From contig JAGBGW010000327.1 in assembly GCA_017935825.1 (NCBI GenBank), forward strand, positions 1 to 12,939: a DNA stretch of 12,939 bases, given 5' to 3'. Source of the DNA: Clostridia bacterium (GTDB taxonomy: Bacteria > Bacillota > Clostridia > Christensenellales > Maliibacteriaceae). This document shows, piece by piece, positions 1-7,127 of the stretch; within the stretch, counting starts at the first letter, position 1; each line of letters begins with the position of its first letter. Below the pieces are notes generated by a model that was not told where the DNA came from, ran no database searches, and worked only from the letters and a program-made list of their open reading frames with translations. A program made the position numbers and the translations under genes.

Positions 1-110
1 TTTGCCATCGTAGGGGAAGGCGCCCTCGACGTCCCTGCGTGCAGGAAGACTGATAGAACAAAACAGCATGGTCGACCATCACCGCCCCTGCATGGCTTGC
101 AACATCTCCA
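1..110. repeat. Possible degenerate dispersed repeat at the left edge
   Basis: No gene of the conserved cluster is visible here. On the minus strand, 69 down to 1 is an open frame that runs off the window and contains the residues ARRDVEGAFPYDG. From memory, short frames with RRDVEGAVPY-like text recur many times in genomes of gut Ruminococcaceae and look like translated copies of an intergenic repeat rather than proteins. The segment also holds a perfect 12-bp palindrome, ATGGTCGACCAT, at 68-79. No second copy was seen in this window, so the repeat call rests on recollection alone and its boundaries are a guess. A non-coding remnant beyond the end of an unseen upstream gene is the alternative. 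Confidence 0.3.
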
Positions 111-124
111 ACCCATCCCCACAC

Positions 125-153
125 TTTCCAAAATCCACCGAATCGATTATAAT
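125..153 (+). promoter_or_regulatory. Promoter of the rbgA-rnhB-yraN unit, with dyad over the -10
   Basis: A perfect TATAAT lies at 148-153 with TTTCCA (4 of 6 matches to the -35 consensus) at 125-130, spaced by 17 bp. Transcription would start near 160, giving a leader of about 28 nt to the rbgA start at 188. The -10 sits inside nested inverted repeats: ACCGA (137-141) with TCGGT (157-161), and CGATT (144-148) with AATCG (155-159), centred on ATTATAAT. This could be a binding site for a regulator or simply AT-rich symmetry around a -10. Confidence 0.55.
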
Positions 154-187
154 AAATCGGTAGAACGTTAGAATTGAGGTACACCAG

Positions 188-1033
188 ATGCAGATTCAAT
201 GGTATCCGGGGCATATGACAAAAGCGCGCCGCATGCTGCAGGACAACCTGAAAGTTGCCGATGTGGTCATCACACTGCTTGACGCGCGCATTCCCGTCTC
301 CAGCTGGAACCCCGACATCGATAACATGATGCAGGGCAAACAGCGCATCGTGATTTTGAATAAAGCGGATTTGGCGGATGCAGCCATCACCGCCAAGTGG
401 AAAAAATATTATCAGGCACAGGGCATTGAGGCCATTGCCGTCACTTCCGTCAAGAAGGGCGAGAAAAAGCAGGTCATGCAGGCCATCGAACGTGCTGCAA
501 AGAAGAAGGTGGAAGCCATGCGCGCACGCGGCGTGAAGAAGATCGTCCGTGTCATGGTGGTGGGCATCCCCAACGTGGGTAAGTCCACCTTCATCAACAT
601 GGTGGCAGGTGCCACTTCCGTCAAAGCCGAAGACCGTCCCGGCGTTACCCGTGGCAGACAGTGGGTCCGCATCGGACCTTATCTGGAACTGATGGATACC
701 CCCGGTATGCTTTGGCCCAAGTTCGACGACGAAGTGACCGGTATGCATCTTGCTTTCTGCGGCTCCGTCCGTGACGAGATCGTGGATACCGATCAATTGT
801 GCAGTCTTCTTCTGCAAAAGCTTGCCGAGATCGCGCCCGACAAGCTCATGGCGCGCTATAAGCTGGAATATCTGGAAGAAGACGGTTTCCGCGTGCTGGA
901 AGCCATCTGCAAATCCCGTGGCTTTATCCAAAAGGGCGGTGTCTACGATACAGACCGCGCCGTGCGAACCGTGCTGGATGAATTCCGCGGCGGCAAGATC
1001 GGACAGATTTCTTTGGAAAGCCCTGAGGAGTAA
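188..1033 (+). CDS. rbgA: Ribosome biogenesis GTPase RbgA (YlqF)
   Basis: This cytoplasmic GTPase takes part in late assembly of the 50S ribosomal subunit and is usually essential in Firmicutes. The 281-residue protein shows the circularly permuted GTPase order typical of the YlqF/YawG family: G4 NKAD at 58-61, G5 TSVKKG at 86-91, then the P-loop GIPNVGKST at 126-134, G2 PGVTRG at 151-156 and G3 DTPG at 170-173. The N-terminal WYPGHM places a histidine at position 9, the residue assigned a catalytic role in Bacillus RbgA in place of the usual glutamine. The C-terminal part (about 190-281) matches the helical RNA-binding region in length. The start is supported by GAGGT at 176-180, 7 nt upstream. 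The gene is first in an operon with rnhB, a pairing known across Firmicutes. The call is secure. Confidence 0.97.
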   Translation: MQIQWYPGHMTKARRMLQDNLKVADVVITLLDARIPVSSWNPDIDNMMQGKQRIVILNKADLADAAITAKWKKYYQAQGIEAIAVTSVKKGEKKQVMQAIERAAKKKVEAMRARGVKKIVRVMVVGIPNVGKSTFINMVAGATSVKAEDRPGVTRGRQWVRIGPYLELMDTPGMLWPKFDDEVTGMHLAFCGSVRDEIVDTDQLCSLLLQKLAEIAPDKLMARYKLEYLEEDGFRVLEAICKSRGFIQKGGVYDTDRAVRTVLDEFRGGKIGQISLESPEE

Positions 1034-1036
1034 CCT

Positions 1037-1654
1037 ATGACACAGAAAGAACTTGACCGTCTGACGGCTTTGATGGCAAGTGAGCTGCCTTACCGCGCAG
1101 ATGGTGCCCTTGTGGCAGGTGTGGATGAAGTGGGCAGAGGACCTCTTGCAGGCCCCGTCACGGTGGCTTGCGTTGCCATGCCGATCGAACCCCTGGTGGA
1201 GTTTGTCAACGACTCCAAAAAGGTCACAGAGCGTCGTCGCGGCATCGCAGCGGAGAACATCAAAAACCTTGCCCTGCGAGCATCCATCGTCTCTGTCTCT
1301 CCCGAAAGGATCGACGAGATCAATATCCTCAATGCCACTAAGGAAGCCATGCGGCAGGCGGCACTGGAAGTGAACCCCGACATCCTTCTGATCGATGCGG
1401 TGGAGTTAAAAGACATGCCCTTTTCTTGCGTGCCCATCATCGGCGGCGATGCCAAGTGCTACTCCATCGCGGCGGCATCGATTTTGGCAAAAGTCACCCG
1501 TGATGCCTATATGCAGGAAATGGATGCACTTTATCCTCAGTACGGCTTTGCCCGCAACAAGGGCTACGGCACGGCGGAGCACATTGCCGCCCTGCGTGAA
1601 TTTGGTCCCTGTCCCATCCATCGGATGAGCTTTTTGAAAAATATCCTCAAGTGA
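1037..1654 (+). CDS. rnhB: Ribonuclease HII
   Basis: RNase HII cuts the RNA strand of RNA-DNA hybrids and nicks next to single ribonucleotides in DNA, starting ribonucleotide excision repair. At 205 residues it is a compact, full-length member. The signature GVDEVGRGPLAGP at 28-40 provides the metal-binding D30 and E31 and the GRG motif (33-35) that senses the RNA-DNA junction. D120 (in LLIDA) and D138 (in GGDAK) complete the DEDD metal site by spacing, followed by the hallmark SIAAASILAKVTRD (143-156) and the YPQYGFARNKGYGT block (166-179) with the conserved tyrosine Y169. The start is 3 bp after the rbgA stop, and the Shine-Dalgarno GAGGAG at 1025-1030 lies in the rbgA 3' end, so translation is probably coupled. 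Confidence 0.97.
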   Translation: MTQKELDRLTALMASELPYRADGALVAGVDEVGRGPLAGPVTVACVAMPIEPLVEFVNDSKKVTERRRGIAAENIKNLALRASIVSVSPERIDEINILNATKEAMRQAALEVNPDILLIDAVELKDMPFSCVPIIGGDAKCYSIAAASILAKVTRDAYMQEMDALYPQYGFARNKGYGTAEHIAALREFGPCPIHRMSFLKNILK

Positions 1655-1669
1655 TAGGGGAGATGCTTG

Positions 1670-2017
1670 ATGCATAATAAGAAAGTGGGCGCACAGGGCG
1701 AACAAAGAGCCTGCGAATATTTGGAACAAAAGGGATATTCCATCCTCCATCGCAACTTCCGCACGCCTTACGGCGAGATCGACATCATCGCCCAAAAGGG
1801 GCAGATGCTCTGCTTTGTGGAAGTCAAGACCCGTAACTCTTCCGCCTATGGTGCACCGCGCCTTGCAGTGGATAAGCGAAAGCAGCAGCATCTGATCGCC
1901 GCAGCGCAGGTCTTTCTTCAGCAAAATGAAGGTTTTTTACAGATGCCTTGCCGTTTTGATGTGATCGAATGCATGAAAAACGATCTGCAGCATATTCCCG
2001 ATGCCTTCCGTGTATAA
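1670..2017 (+). CDS. yraN: YraN family (UPF0102) nuclease-fold protein
   Basis: A 115-residue member of UPF0102, a family with a predicted restriction-endonuclease-like fold and no firmly settled role. The diagnostic blocks are visible: KKVGAQGEQRACEYLEQKGY near the N-terminus, YGEIDIIAQ (34-42), CFVEVKTRNSSAYG (48-61) and CRFDVIE (94-100). The acidic residues of GEID and the E-x-K of VEVKTR are the expected metal-site positions. The family is found beside rnhB in many bacteria, which fits a part in nucleic-acid processing, but this is inference. I chose ATG 1670 because AGGGGAG at 1656-1662 is 7 nt upstream. A TTG one codon earlier (1667) is possible but less well placed. The gap to the rnhB stop is 15 bp. 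Confidence 0.92.
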   Translation: MHNKKVGAQGEQRACEYLEQKGYSILHRNFRTPYGEIDIIAQKGQMLCFVEVKTRNSSAYGAPRLAVDKRKQQHLIAAAQVFLQQNEGFLQMPCRFDVIECMKNDLQHIPDAFRV

Positions 2018-2024
2018 TTTTTTC

Positions 2025-2030
2025 AGGTGA
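2025..2030 (+). promoter_or_regulatory. Ribosome binding site that fixes a TTG start
   Basis: AGGTGA lies 7 nt before TTG 2038. The only upstream ATG in the same frame, at 1969, lies inside yraN, would give a non-hydrophobic 23-residue extension without relation to the family, and has no Shine-Dalgarno of this quality. The TTG start is therefore preferred. Confidence 0.6.
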
Positions 2031-2037
2031 TCGACTC

Positions 2038-5000
2038 TTGACACAGTTTGAAGAAAATAAGATCAAACACATCAAACTGTCAGCGGTTTTGCTGACGGTT
2101 TTTGCTGCGTTGTATTTTGCATGCGGTGCAATTTGCTACAGCGGTACCACACAGGCGCAATTTACCCAAAGCAACGACGGCTTCTGGAAGTCGGCGTGGT
2201 GGGTCTTTGCGCTTTTTTTGTATGGCAGTATGCTGCTTTGGACGGCATATTGTGTGTGGTCAAAGAAGTACCTGTTTTTGCAGGATAAGCGAAGTGCAAA
2301 AGATGTGGTGCCCTTTTTGTACCTTGCATTGGGTACGCTTTGTGTACGCATTGTTTTGTCACTGTTTGATATGGGCTACGATTCCGATGTGGCATGTTTT
2401 CAAAGCTGGGGCAGACGTCTTGCACAGGTGGGCTGCTCACAGTTTTATGCCCCTGATTATTTCTGCGACTACCCACCGGGATATCTTTATATCCTTGCAC
2501 TTTGCAGCAAACTATGTACCGCTTTGGGCTTTGCTGACCACACAAGCATGTCTGTCATGGTCTACAAGCTTCCTGCAATGCTTTGCGACATCGGCATCGC
2601 ATATTTGTTCTATCGTCGTGCAAAGGCGAAATACGGGCATTTAAACGGCATGCTGGCAGCATGCATGGTGCTGTTTTCTCCCAATATCTGGGTGGATTCT
2701 GCGATCTGGGGTCAGGTGGATTCTGTCTGGATGCTGCCCATGGTCGCATGTCTGTTTGCACTGGAAGATGAAAAAATTCTGCCCGCCTGCCTGCTTTATA
2801 CTGCCTCGCTTCTTGTCAAACCGCAGGCGCTGATGCTGGCACCCGTGCTGTTGGTGTATGCGGTTTTTTATGTGATCCGACACAAGTGGCAGGGTGTTGT
2901 ACGCGGTGCGGTCGCAATGGCAGTATCCTGCGCAGTATTTGTTCTTGTCACGCTGCCTTTTGCTTCGCAGCTTGGCTATGCCGTCATTTGGGACAAATAC
3001 TTCGGTACCATGACAAGCTATCCCTATATTACCTTAAACGCCCCCAATTTCTATTACTTTTTCGGTCTTAACGTAAGCGACATTTCCCGCGAATTTCTGG
3101 GACTTTCCTTCCGTGTCTGGACCACGCTGGGTATCTTTTTGTCGGCAGCGCTTGCAGCCTTTGTCTATTATAAAAATCGGGATAACCGACCGTTGGTGCT
3201 TTCCTGCACGGTGCTTCTTTGTGCACTTTTCATGTTTGGTCCTGCCATGCATGAACGCTATTTGTACCCTGCAGCGCTTGTTTGCAGTTATCTTGCGTGG
3301 GACAGAGGTGAAAAATTCTGGCAGCTGATCGCCTGCGCCATGTCCTGTGTGTCCTTCATCGCCATGACGTGTGTTCTTCGCGTGATGCATTTTCCGGGCG
3401 GCTACCCGGCAGGTCTTCTTGCCTGTGCGCTGAACCTTGTTACCTTCGCAGTACTGGTATATTTTGCATTGAAGGCAGAAAAACTGGATCAGACGTCGTT
3501 TGTTCGTCCCCAAAAGAAAAGCTTTAACCTGCAATGCAAACTGCGCACGGTGGGGGAGGCTTGGTGCGCGGAACAAAAGGCAGTGTCTTTTGGTTGGAAA
3601 AAGATGGACACTGTTGTGATTCTGATCCTTACAACAATATATTCCCTTGCGGCATTTACCAACCTGGGTGACACCAAATGGCCCCAAACCTATTGGGAGC
3701 CGCAGCAGGCAGGGCAGTACTATGTGCTGGATTTGGGCGAAGAACAAAGTGTTGGCTATATCAACATCCTTGAAGGTGTGGGCGACGGTGCGGTGCAGTT
3801 TTTCTACAGCAGCGATGGCGAGTTCTATCAGGTGGCAGGGGAGCCATGGTCAAGCTATTATGCCAGCTTCCTTTCCTGGTCGCGGGTGGAATACGAATTT
3901 GATGCGCACTATATCCGTCTTCTTGTCACACAGCCGGGCCTTCGCATCCACGAGCTCGGCGTGTTTACAAAAGATGGCGAACAGTTGACAATCCAAAGCT
4001 TTGAAACAGAGGCGCAGGATGCACAGCCCTTTGCCAATGCTGTGGATGAACAGGACCTGGTACCTGTCGTCAAGACCTATGAAAACAGTTCCTATTTTGA
4101 CGAAGTCTACCACGCAAGAACAGCACTGGAACAGATAAACGGCTGGCCCATCTATGAGCAGACCCATCCGCCGCTTGGAAAAATCCTGATTTCTTTGGGT
4201 ATTCGGCTTTTCGGTCTTTCGCCTTTTGCGTGGCGCTTTATGGGTTCCCTTGCAGGCGTGCTGATGATCCCGGCGATGTATTTGTTCGGCAAGCTTTTGT
4301 TTAAAAAGACCCGCTGGGCGGCGCTTTCGGCAAGTCTGATGTGTCTTGACTTTATGCACTATACACAGACCAGAATTGCTACCATCGACTCATTCTCGGT
4401 ACTTTTCATCATTTTGATGTATCTTTTCATGTACATTTTCCTGCAGGAGGATTTCTACAGCGGCAAAAAGAAAAAAGCTTATATTGCCCTTGCGCTTTCA
4501 GGCATCTTCTTTGGTATCGGCGCTGCCACCAAATGGATCTGTATTTATGCGGGCGCAGGGCTTGCGGTACTGTTTTTCCTTCGGTTGGTAAAAGAATTTT
4601 TTGCTTATCGTGCGGCAAAAGCTGTACTGCAGGAGCATCAGCAGGAAGATGCACTGTATCTGTATCGTGCTTCCAAGATCGTTGGCGGTTTTTGGAAAAA
4701 AGTTTTCTTTTTGGTCGGTTTTTGTCTGCTCTTCTTTGTGTTGATTCCATGTGTGATCTATGTGCTTTCTTATATTCCGTACATTGGCACGGCTGGACAG
4801 CCCGAGGAACTTCTTTCGATTGTCTGGCAGAACCAGCAGTATATCTTCAAATACCACAGCGACTATGTGCTGGACCAGGTGGAAATTCACCCCTACCAAA
4901 GCGCATGGTATACCTGGCCCTTTATCGGCAGACCCATTTTCTATTATATGGGCGAATACCTGCCCTATGGCACGGTGGCTGGAATTTCTGCTTTCGGCAA

Positions 5001-5424
5001 TCCTGCCATCTGGTGGTTTGGCATCTTTGCACTGGGCTGGATGTGTCTGACGGTGTACCTGAAAAAGCATCGGGTACTGCCCTTGCAGGAAGATCGGACG
5101 GATCATACACGTTTGTTTATCCTGCTTGCGCTGGCGGCGCAGTTTTTGCCTTGGGTATTTGTCACCCGTTCCACCTACATCTATCACTACTTTGCATCCA
5201 CACCTTTTTTGATGCTGTGTATCGTATGTTTTTTTTGCGATATGCAGAACCTGCACGCTGACCATCCGGCCGCACGCATCGCGCCATGGGCGTATACTGC
5301 ACTTTGTGCTGTGCTGTTTATCCTGTTTTATCCTCTGATCACAGGCATTCCCGTTTCTGCTTCGTATGCGGAATTTTGTCGCTGGATGCCCGGGTGGGTG
5401 CTCTACAGCTACTGGCAGTATTAA
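2038..5424 (+). CDS. Dual-module GT-C membrane glycosyltransferase with discoidin-like insert (PMT family C-terminus)
   Basis: A 1128-residue polytopic membrane protein (TTG start) that looks like two glycosyltransferases joined. The N-terminal half (about 1-480) has many hydrophobic segments and resembles Gpi18-like/GT87-type mannosyltransferases: YDSD (114-117) after the third membrane segment, DYPPGY (144-149), WGQVDS (224-229) and MHERYLYP (404-411). A basic cytosolic linker (about 479-523) follows. The C-terminal half resembles bacterial protein O-mannosyltransferases (PMT, GT39): membrane segment 524-541, the acidic-pair motif FDEVYHAR (687-694), THPPLGK (709-715), HPYQSAWYTWP (951-961) and a terminal PW...R..Y.YHY region (1038-1052). 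Between its first membrane helix and the acidic pair sits a beta-rich segment (about 547-649) like an F5/8 type C (discoidin) domain. Such enzymes use polyprenyl-phosphate sugars on the outer face of the membrane; donor and acceptor here are unknown. The gene interrupts a housekeeping cluster and seems richer in TTG/TTT codons than its neighbours. Confidence 0.85.
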   Translation: MTQFEENKIKHIKLSAVLLTVFAALYFACGAICYSGTTQAQFTQSNDGFWKSAWWVFALFLYGSMLLWTAYCVWSKKYLFLQDKRSAKDVVPFLYLALGTLCVRIVLSLFDMGYDSDVACFQSWGRRLAQVGCSQFYAPDYFCDYPPGYLYILALCSKLCTALGFADHTSMSVMVYKLPAMLCDIGIAYLFYRRAKAKYGHLNGMLAACMVLFSPNIWVDSAIWGQVDSVWMLPMVACLFALEDEKILPACLLYTASLLVKPQALMLAPVLLVYAVFYVIRHKWQGVVRGAVAMAVSCAVFVLVTLPFASQLGYAVIWDKYFGTMTSYPYITLNAPNFYYFFGLNVSDISREFLGLSFRVWTTLGIFLSAALAAFVYYKNRDNRPLVLSCTVLLCALFMFGPAMHERYLYPAALVCSYLAWDRGEKFWQLIACAMSCVSFIAMTCVLRVMHFPGGYPAGLLACALNLVTFAVLVYFALKAEKLDQTSFVRPQKKSFNLQCKLRTVGEAWCAEQKAVSFGWKKMDTVVILILTTIYSLAAFTNLGDTKWPQTYWEPQQAGQYYVLDLGEEQSVGYINILEGVGDGAVQFFYSSDGEFYQVAGEPWSSYYASFLSWSRVEYEFDAHYIRLLVTQPGLRIHELGVFTKDGEQLTIQSFETEAQDAQPFANAVDEQDLVPVVKTYENSSYFDEVYHARTALEQINGWPIYEQTHPPLGKILISLGIRLFGLSPFAWRFMGSLAGVLMIPAMYLFGKLLFKKTRWAALSASLMCLDFMHYTQTRIATIDSFSVLFIILMYLFMYIFLQEDFYSGKKKKAYIALALSGIFFGIGAATKWICIYAGAGLAVLFFLRLVKEFFAYRAAKAVLQEHQQEDALYLYRASKIVGGFWKKVFFLVGFCLLFFVLIPCVIYVLSYIPYIGTAGQPEELLSIVWQNQQYIFKYHSDYVLDQVEIHPYQSAWYTWPFIGRPIFYYMGEYLPYGTVAGISAFGNPAIWWFGIFALGWMCLTVYLKKHRVLPLQEDRTDHTRLFILLALAAQFLPWVFVTRSTYIYHYFASTPFLMLCIVCFFCDMQNLHADHPAARIAPWAYTALCAVLFILFYPLITGIPVSASYAEFCRWMPGWVLYSYWQY

Positions 5425-5437
5425 AAAGACATGCTGT

Positions 5438-5480
5438 AAAAAGCAATACAGATCAAATTTTGCGATCTGTATTGCTTTTT
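5438..5480 (+). terminator. Rho-independent terminator after the glycosyltransferase gene
   Basis: Perfect 17-bp inverted repeat: AAAAAGCAATACAGATC at 5438-5454 and its exact complement at 5464-5480, with a 9-nt loop. The right arm ends in five T's, and the left arm begins with five A's, so the structure could also terminate from the other direction. It lies 13 bp after the stop codon and separates the upstream unit from comM-dprA. Confidence 0.88.
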
Positions 5481-5491
5481 CTACTATAATA

Positions 5492-5521
5492 TTGCAATTG
5501 TTGTGAAATGTGTGCTACACT
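5492..5521 (+). promoter_or_regulatory. Promoter for comM-dprA (extended -10)
   Basis: TTGCAA at 5492-5497 and TACACT at 5516-5521 are spaced by 18 bp, and TGC directly before the -10 makes it an extended -10 (TGnTANANT). It lies just after the terminator and 34 bp before the comM start. An overlapping alternative, TTGTGA (5501-5506) with TACACA (5524-5529) at 17 bp, cannot be excluded. Confidence 0.5.
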
Positions 5522-5555
5522 CATACACATATTACATCTGCCTGGGAGCTTCATT

Positions 5556-7106
5556 ATGATCGCAAGATTGTTCTCTTATGCATTAAATGGTCTGGAAGGC
5601 TTTAAAATTGATGTGGAAGTGGATATCGCCCGCGGCGGATTGCCCGCCTACGATACCGTCGGTTTGCCCGATGCTGCAGTAAAAGAGTCCCGCGAGCGTG
5701 TTCGTGCTGCCATCAAAAACAGCGGCTTCTCCTTTCCGCTTGCCCATATCACCGTCAATCTGGCACCTGCCGATGCAAGAAAGGAAGGCTCTGCATTTGA
5801 CTTGCCCATTGCACTTGGCGTGCTGCTTGCAAGCCAGCAAATTGAAAGCGAGGGTCTTGGCAAGGTACTGATTTTGGGCGAACTTTCCTTAAATGGAGAG
5901 ATTCGCGCTGTGCGCGGCGTTTTGCCCATGCTCATTGCGGCGCGGCAGCAAGGTGTGCGCGCGGCGATATTGCCCCGTGATAATTTGAATGAAGCCATTT
6001 GTCTGCCCGGTATGCATATCTATTCTGCGGACAACCTGCGTGAGCTTTGCGACCGCATTCATCAGGGCGCCATGCGGCCTGAACCTGCAGGCAAGTGGGA
6101 TGTAAATGAAGATTTTCCCCAAAGCACAGGCGTGGATTTTTCCCTTGTAAAAGGACAGTCTGTTGCAAAACGCGCCATGGAAATTGCGGCTGCAGGCGGG
6201 CATAATATGCTCATGGTTGGTGCGCCGGGCAGTGGTAAGACCATGCTGGCACGCTGCCTGCCTACAATTTTACCGCCCCTTTCCATGGAAGAATCGATGG
6301 AAGTGACCAAGATCCATTCTGTTGCAGGTCTTCTTTCACCTTCGGACGGACTTGCCAGGGTGCGCCCGTTCCGTGCACCGCACCACAGCGCTTCGGCTGC
6401 CGCCATGATGGGTGGCGGACGGCTGGCCAAACCGGGTGAAATATCTCTTGCACATTTGGGTGTGTTGTTTTTGGACGAGTTTCCGGAATTTCCCTCCAAT
6501 GTGCTGGAGGCAATGCGCCAGCCCATTGAAGATGGCTTTGTCCACGTGGCGCGTGTCAATGCATCTGTGACCTATCCTTCCCGTGTGATGCTGGTGGCAG
6601 CAATGAACCCCTGTCCCTGCGGCTATTACGGCTCTACCGAGCGTGTGTGCCGCTGCACCCAGACACAGATCGGTCGGTATTTATCCCGCATCAGCGGTCC
6701 CATGCTGGATCGAATCGATGTGCAGGTTGAAATGGAGCCCCTTCCCGTGTCGGAACTGACGAGGGAGGATACTCCCTGCGAAAGCTCCGCCGTGGTGCGT
6801 GCACGCGTGGAACGGGCACGGGATATTCAGCGCAAACGCTTTGAAGGAAAAGCAGGTCTGTACTTTAATGCGCAGCTTTCGGCAGGGGAATTGACGGCAG
6901 AAGCAAAGATGAGTGATGATGCTGTAGTGATGCTGGAAGCCGCCATGCGCAAACTGCGCCTTTCGGCACGTGCCTACTCACGCATCATAAAAGTTGCCAG
7001 AACGATCGCAGATCTTGCTGGCAGTGATCGTGTGGAAAAAGCTCATATTGCAGAAGCCGTGCAGTATCGTATGCTGGATCGAAAATATTGGACGGGTGCA
7101 AAATAA
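5556..7106 (+). CDS. comM: YifB/ComM family Mg chelatase-like AAA+ ATPase
   Basis: The ComM family consists of AAA+ ATPases; in Gram-negative bacteria ComM acts as a hexameric helicase promoting branch migration during natural transformation. The role in Clostridia is less well established. The 516-residue protein is of usual length and has the family layout: an N-terminal Lon-protease-like domain (about 1-165, with the block VGLPDAAVKESRERVRAAIK at 35-54), the AAA+ core with Walker A GAPGSGKT (222-229), Walker B LFLDEF (304-309), MNPCPCGYYG (351-360) followed by a C-x-C pair, and the helical Mg-chelatase C-terminal domain. ATG 5556 is chosen because MIARLFSYALNG is the usual family N-terminus and GGGAG (5544-5548) is 7 nt upstream. 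The upstream GTG at 5508 lies in the promoter region. dprA follows 21 bp after the stop. Confidence 0.93.
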   Translation: MIARLFSYALNGLEGFKIDVEVDIARGGLPAYDTVGLPDAAVKESRERVRAAIKNSGFSFPLAHITVNLAPADARKEGSAFDLPIALGVLLASQQIESEGLGKVLILGELSLNGEIRAVRGVLPMLIAARQQGVRAAILPRDNLNEAICLPGMHIYSADNLRELCDRIHQGAMRPEPAGKWDVNEDFPQSTGVDFSLVKGQSVAKRAMEIAAAGGHNMLMVGAPGSGKTMLARCLPTILPPLSMEESMEVTKIHSVAGLLSPSDGLARVRPFRAPHHSASAAAMMGGGRLAKPGEISLAHLGVLFLDEFPEFPSNVLEAMRQPIEDGFVHVARVNASVTYPSRVMLVAAMNPCPCGYYGSTERVCRCTQTQIGRYLSRISGPMLDRIDVQVEMEPLPVSELTREDTPCESSAVVRARVERARDIQRKRFEGKAGLYFNAQLSAGELTAEAKMSDDAVVMLEAAMRKLRLSARAYSRIIKVARTIADLAGSDRVEKAHIAEAVQYRMLDRKYWTGAK

Positions 7107-7127
7107 AGAACAAAAGGGGGAGAGCGC

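Noticed and set aside
2013..2018. TATAAT at the end of yraN as a promoter for the glycosyltransferase
   Set aside because: No acceptable -35 at 16-18 bp upstream and no TG extension; transcription start would fall at or after the ribosome binding site.
1969..2037. Upstream ATG start for the glycosyltransferase, overlapping yraN
   Set aside because: It would add 23 residues without hydrophobic or family features; the TTG at 2038 has a good Shine-Dalgarno at 2025-2030.
2038..2066. TTGACA at 2038-2043 as a -35 element
   Set aside because: The hexamer at the 17-bp position (GATCAA) is a poor -10, and the TTG is better explained as a start codon.
4498..5265. 255-codon minus-strand frame inside the glycosyltransferase gene (and others at 3034-3747 and 3850-4359)
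   Set aside because: Opposite a strongly supported membrane protein; the translations show no family features.
5485..5490. TATAAT directly after the terminator as the comM -10
   Set aside because: The -35 position falls in the terminator hairpin and does not resemble TTGACA; the site at 5492-5521 is better.
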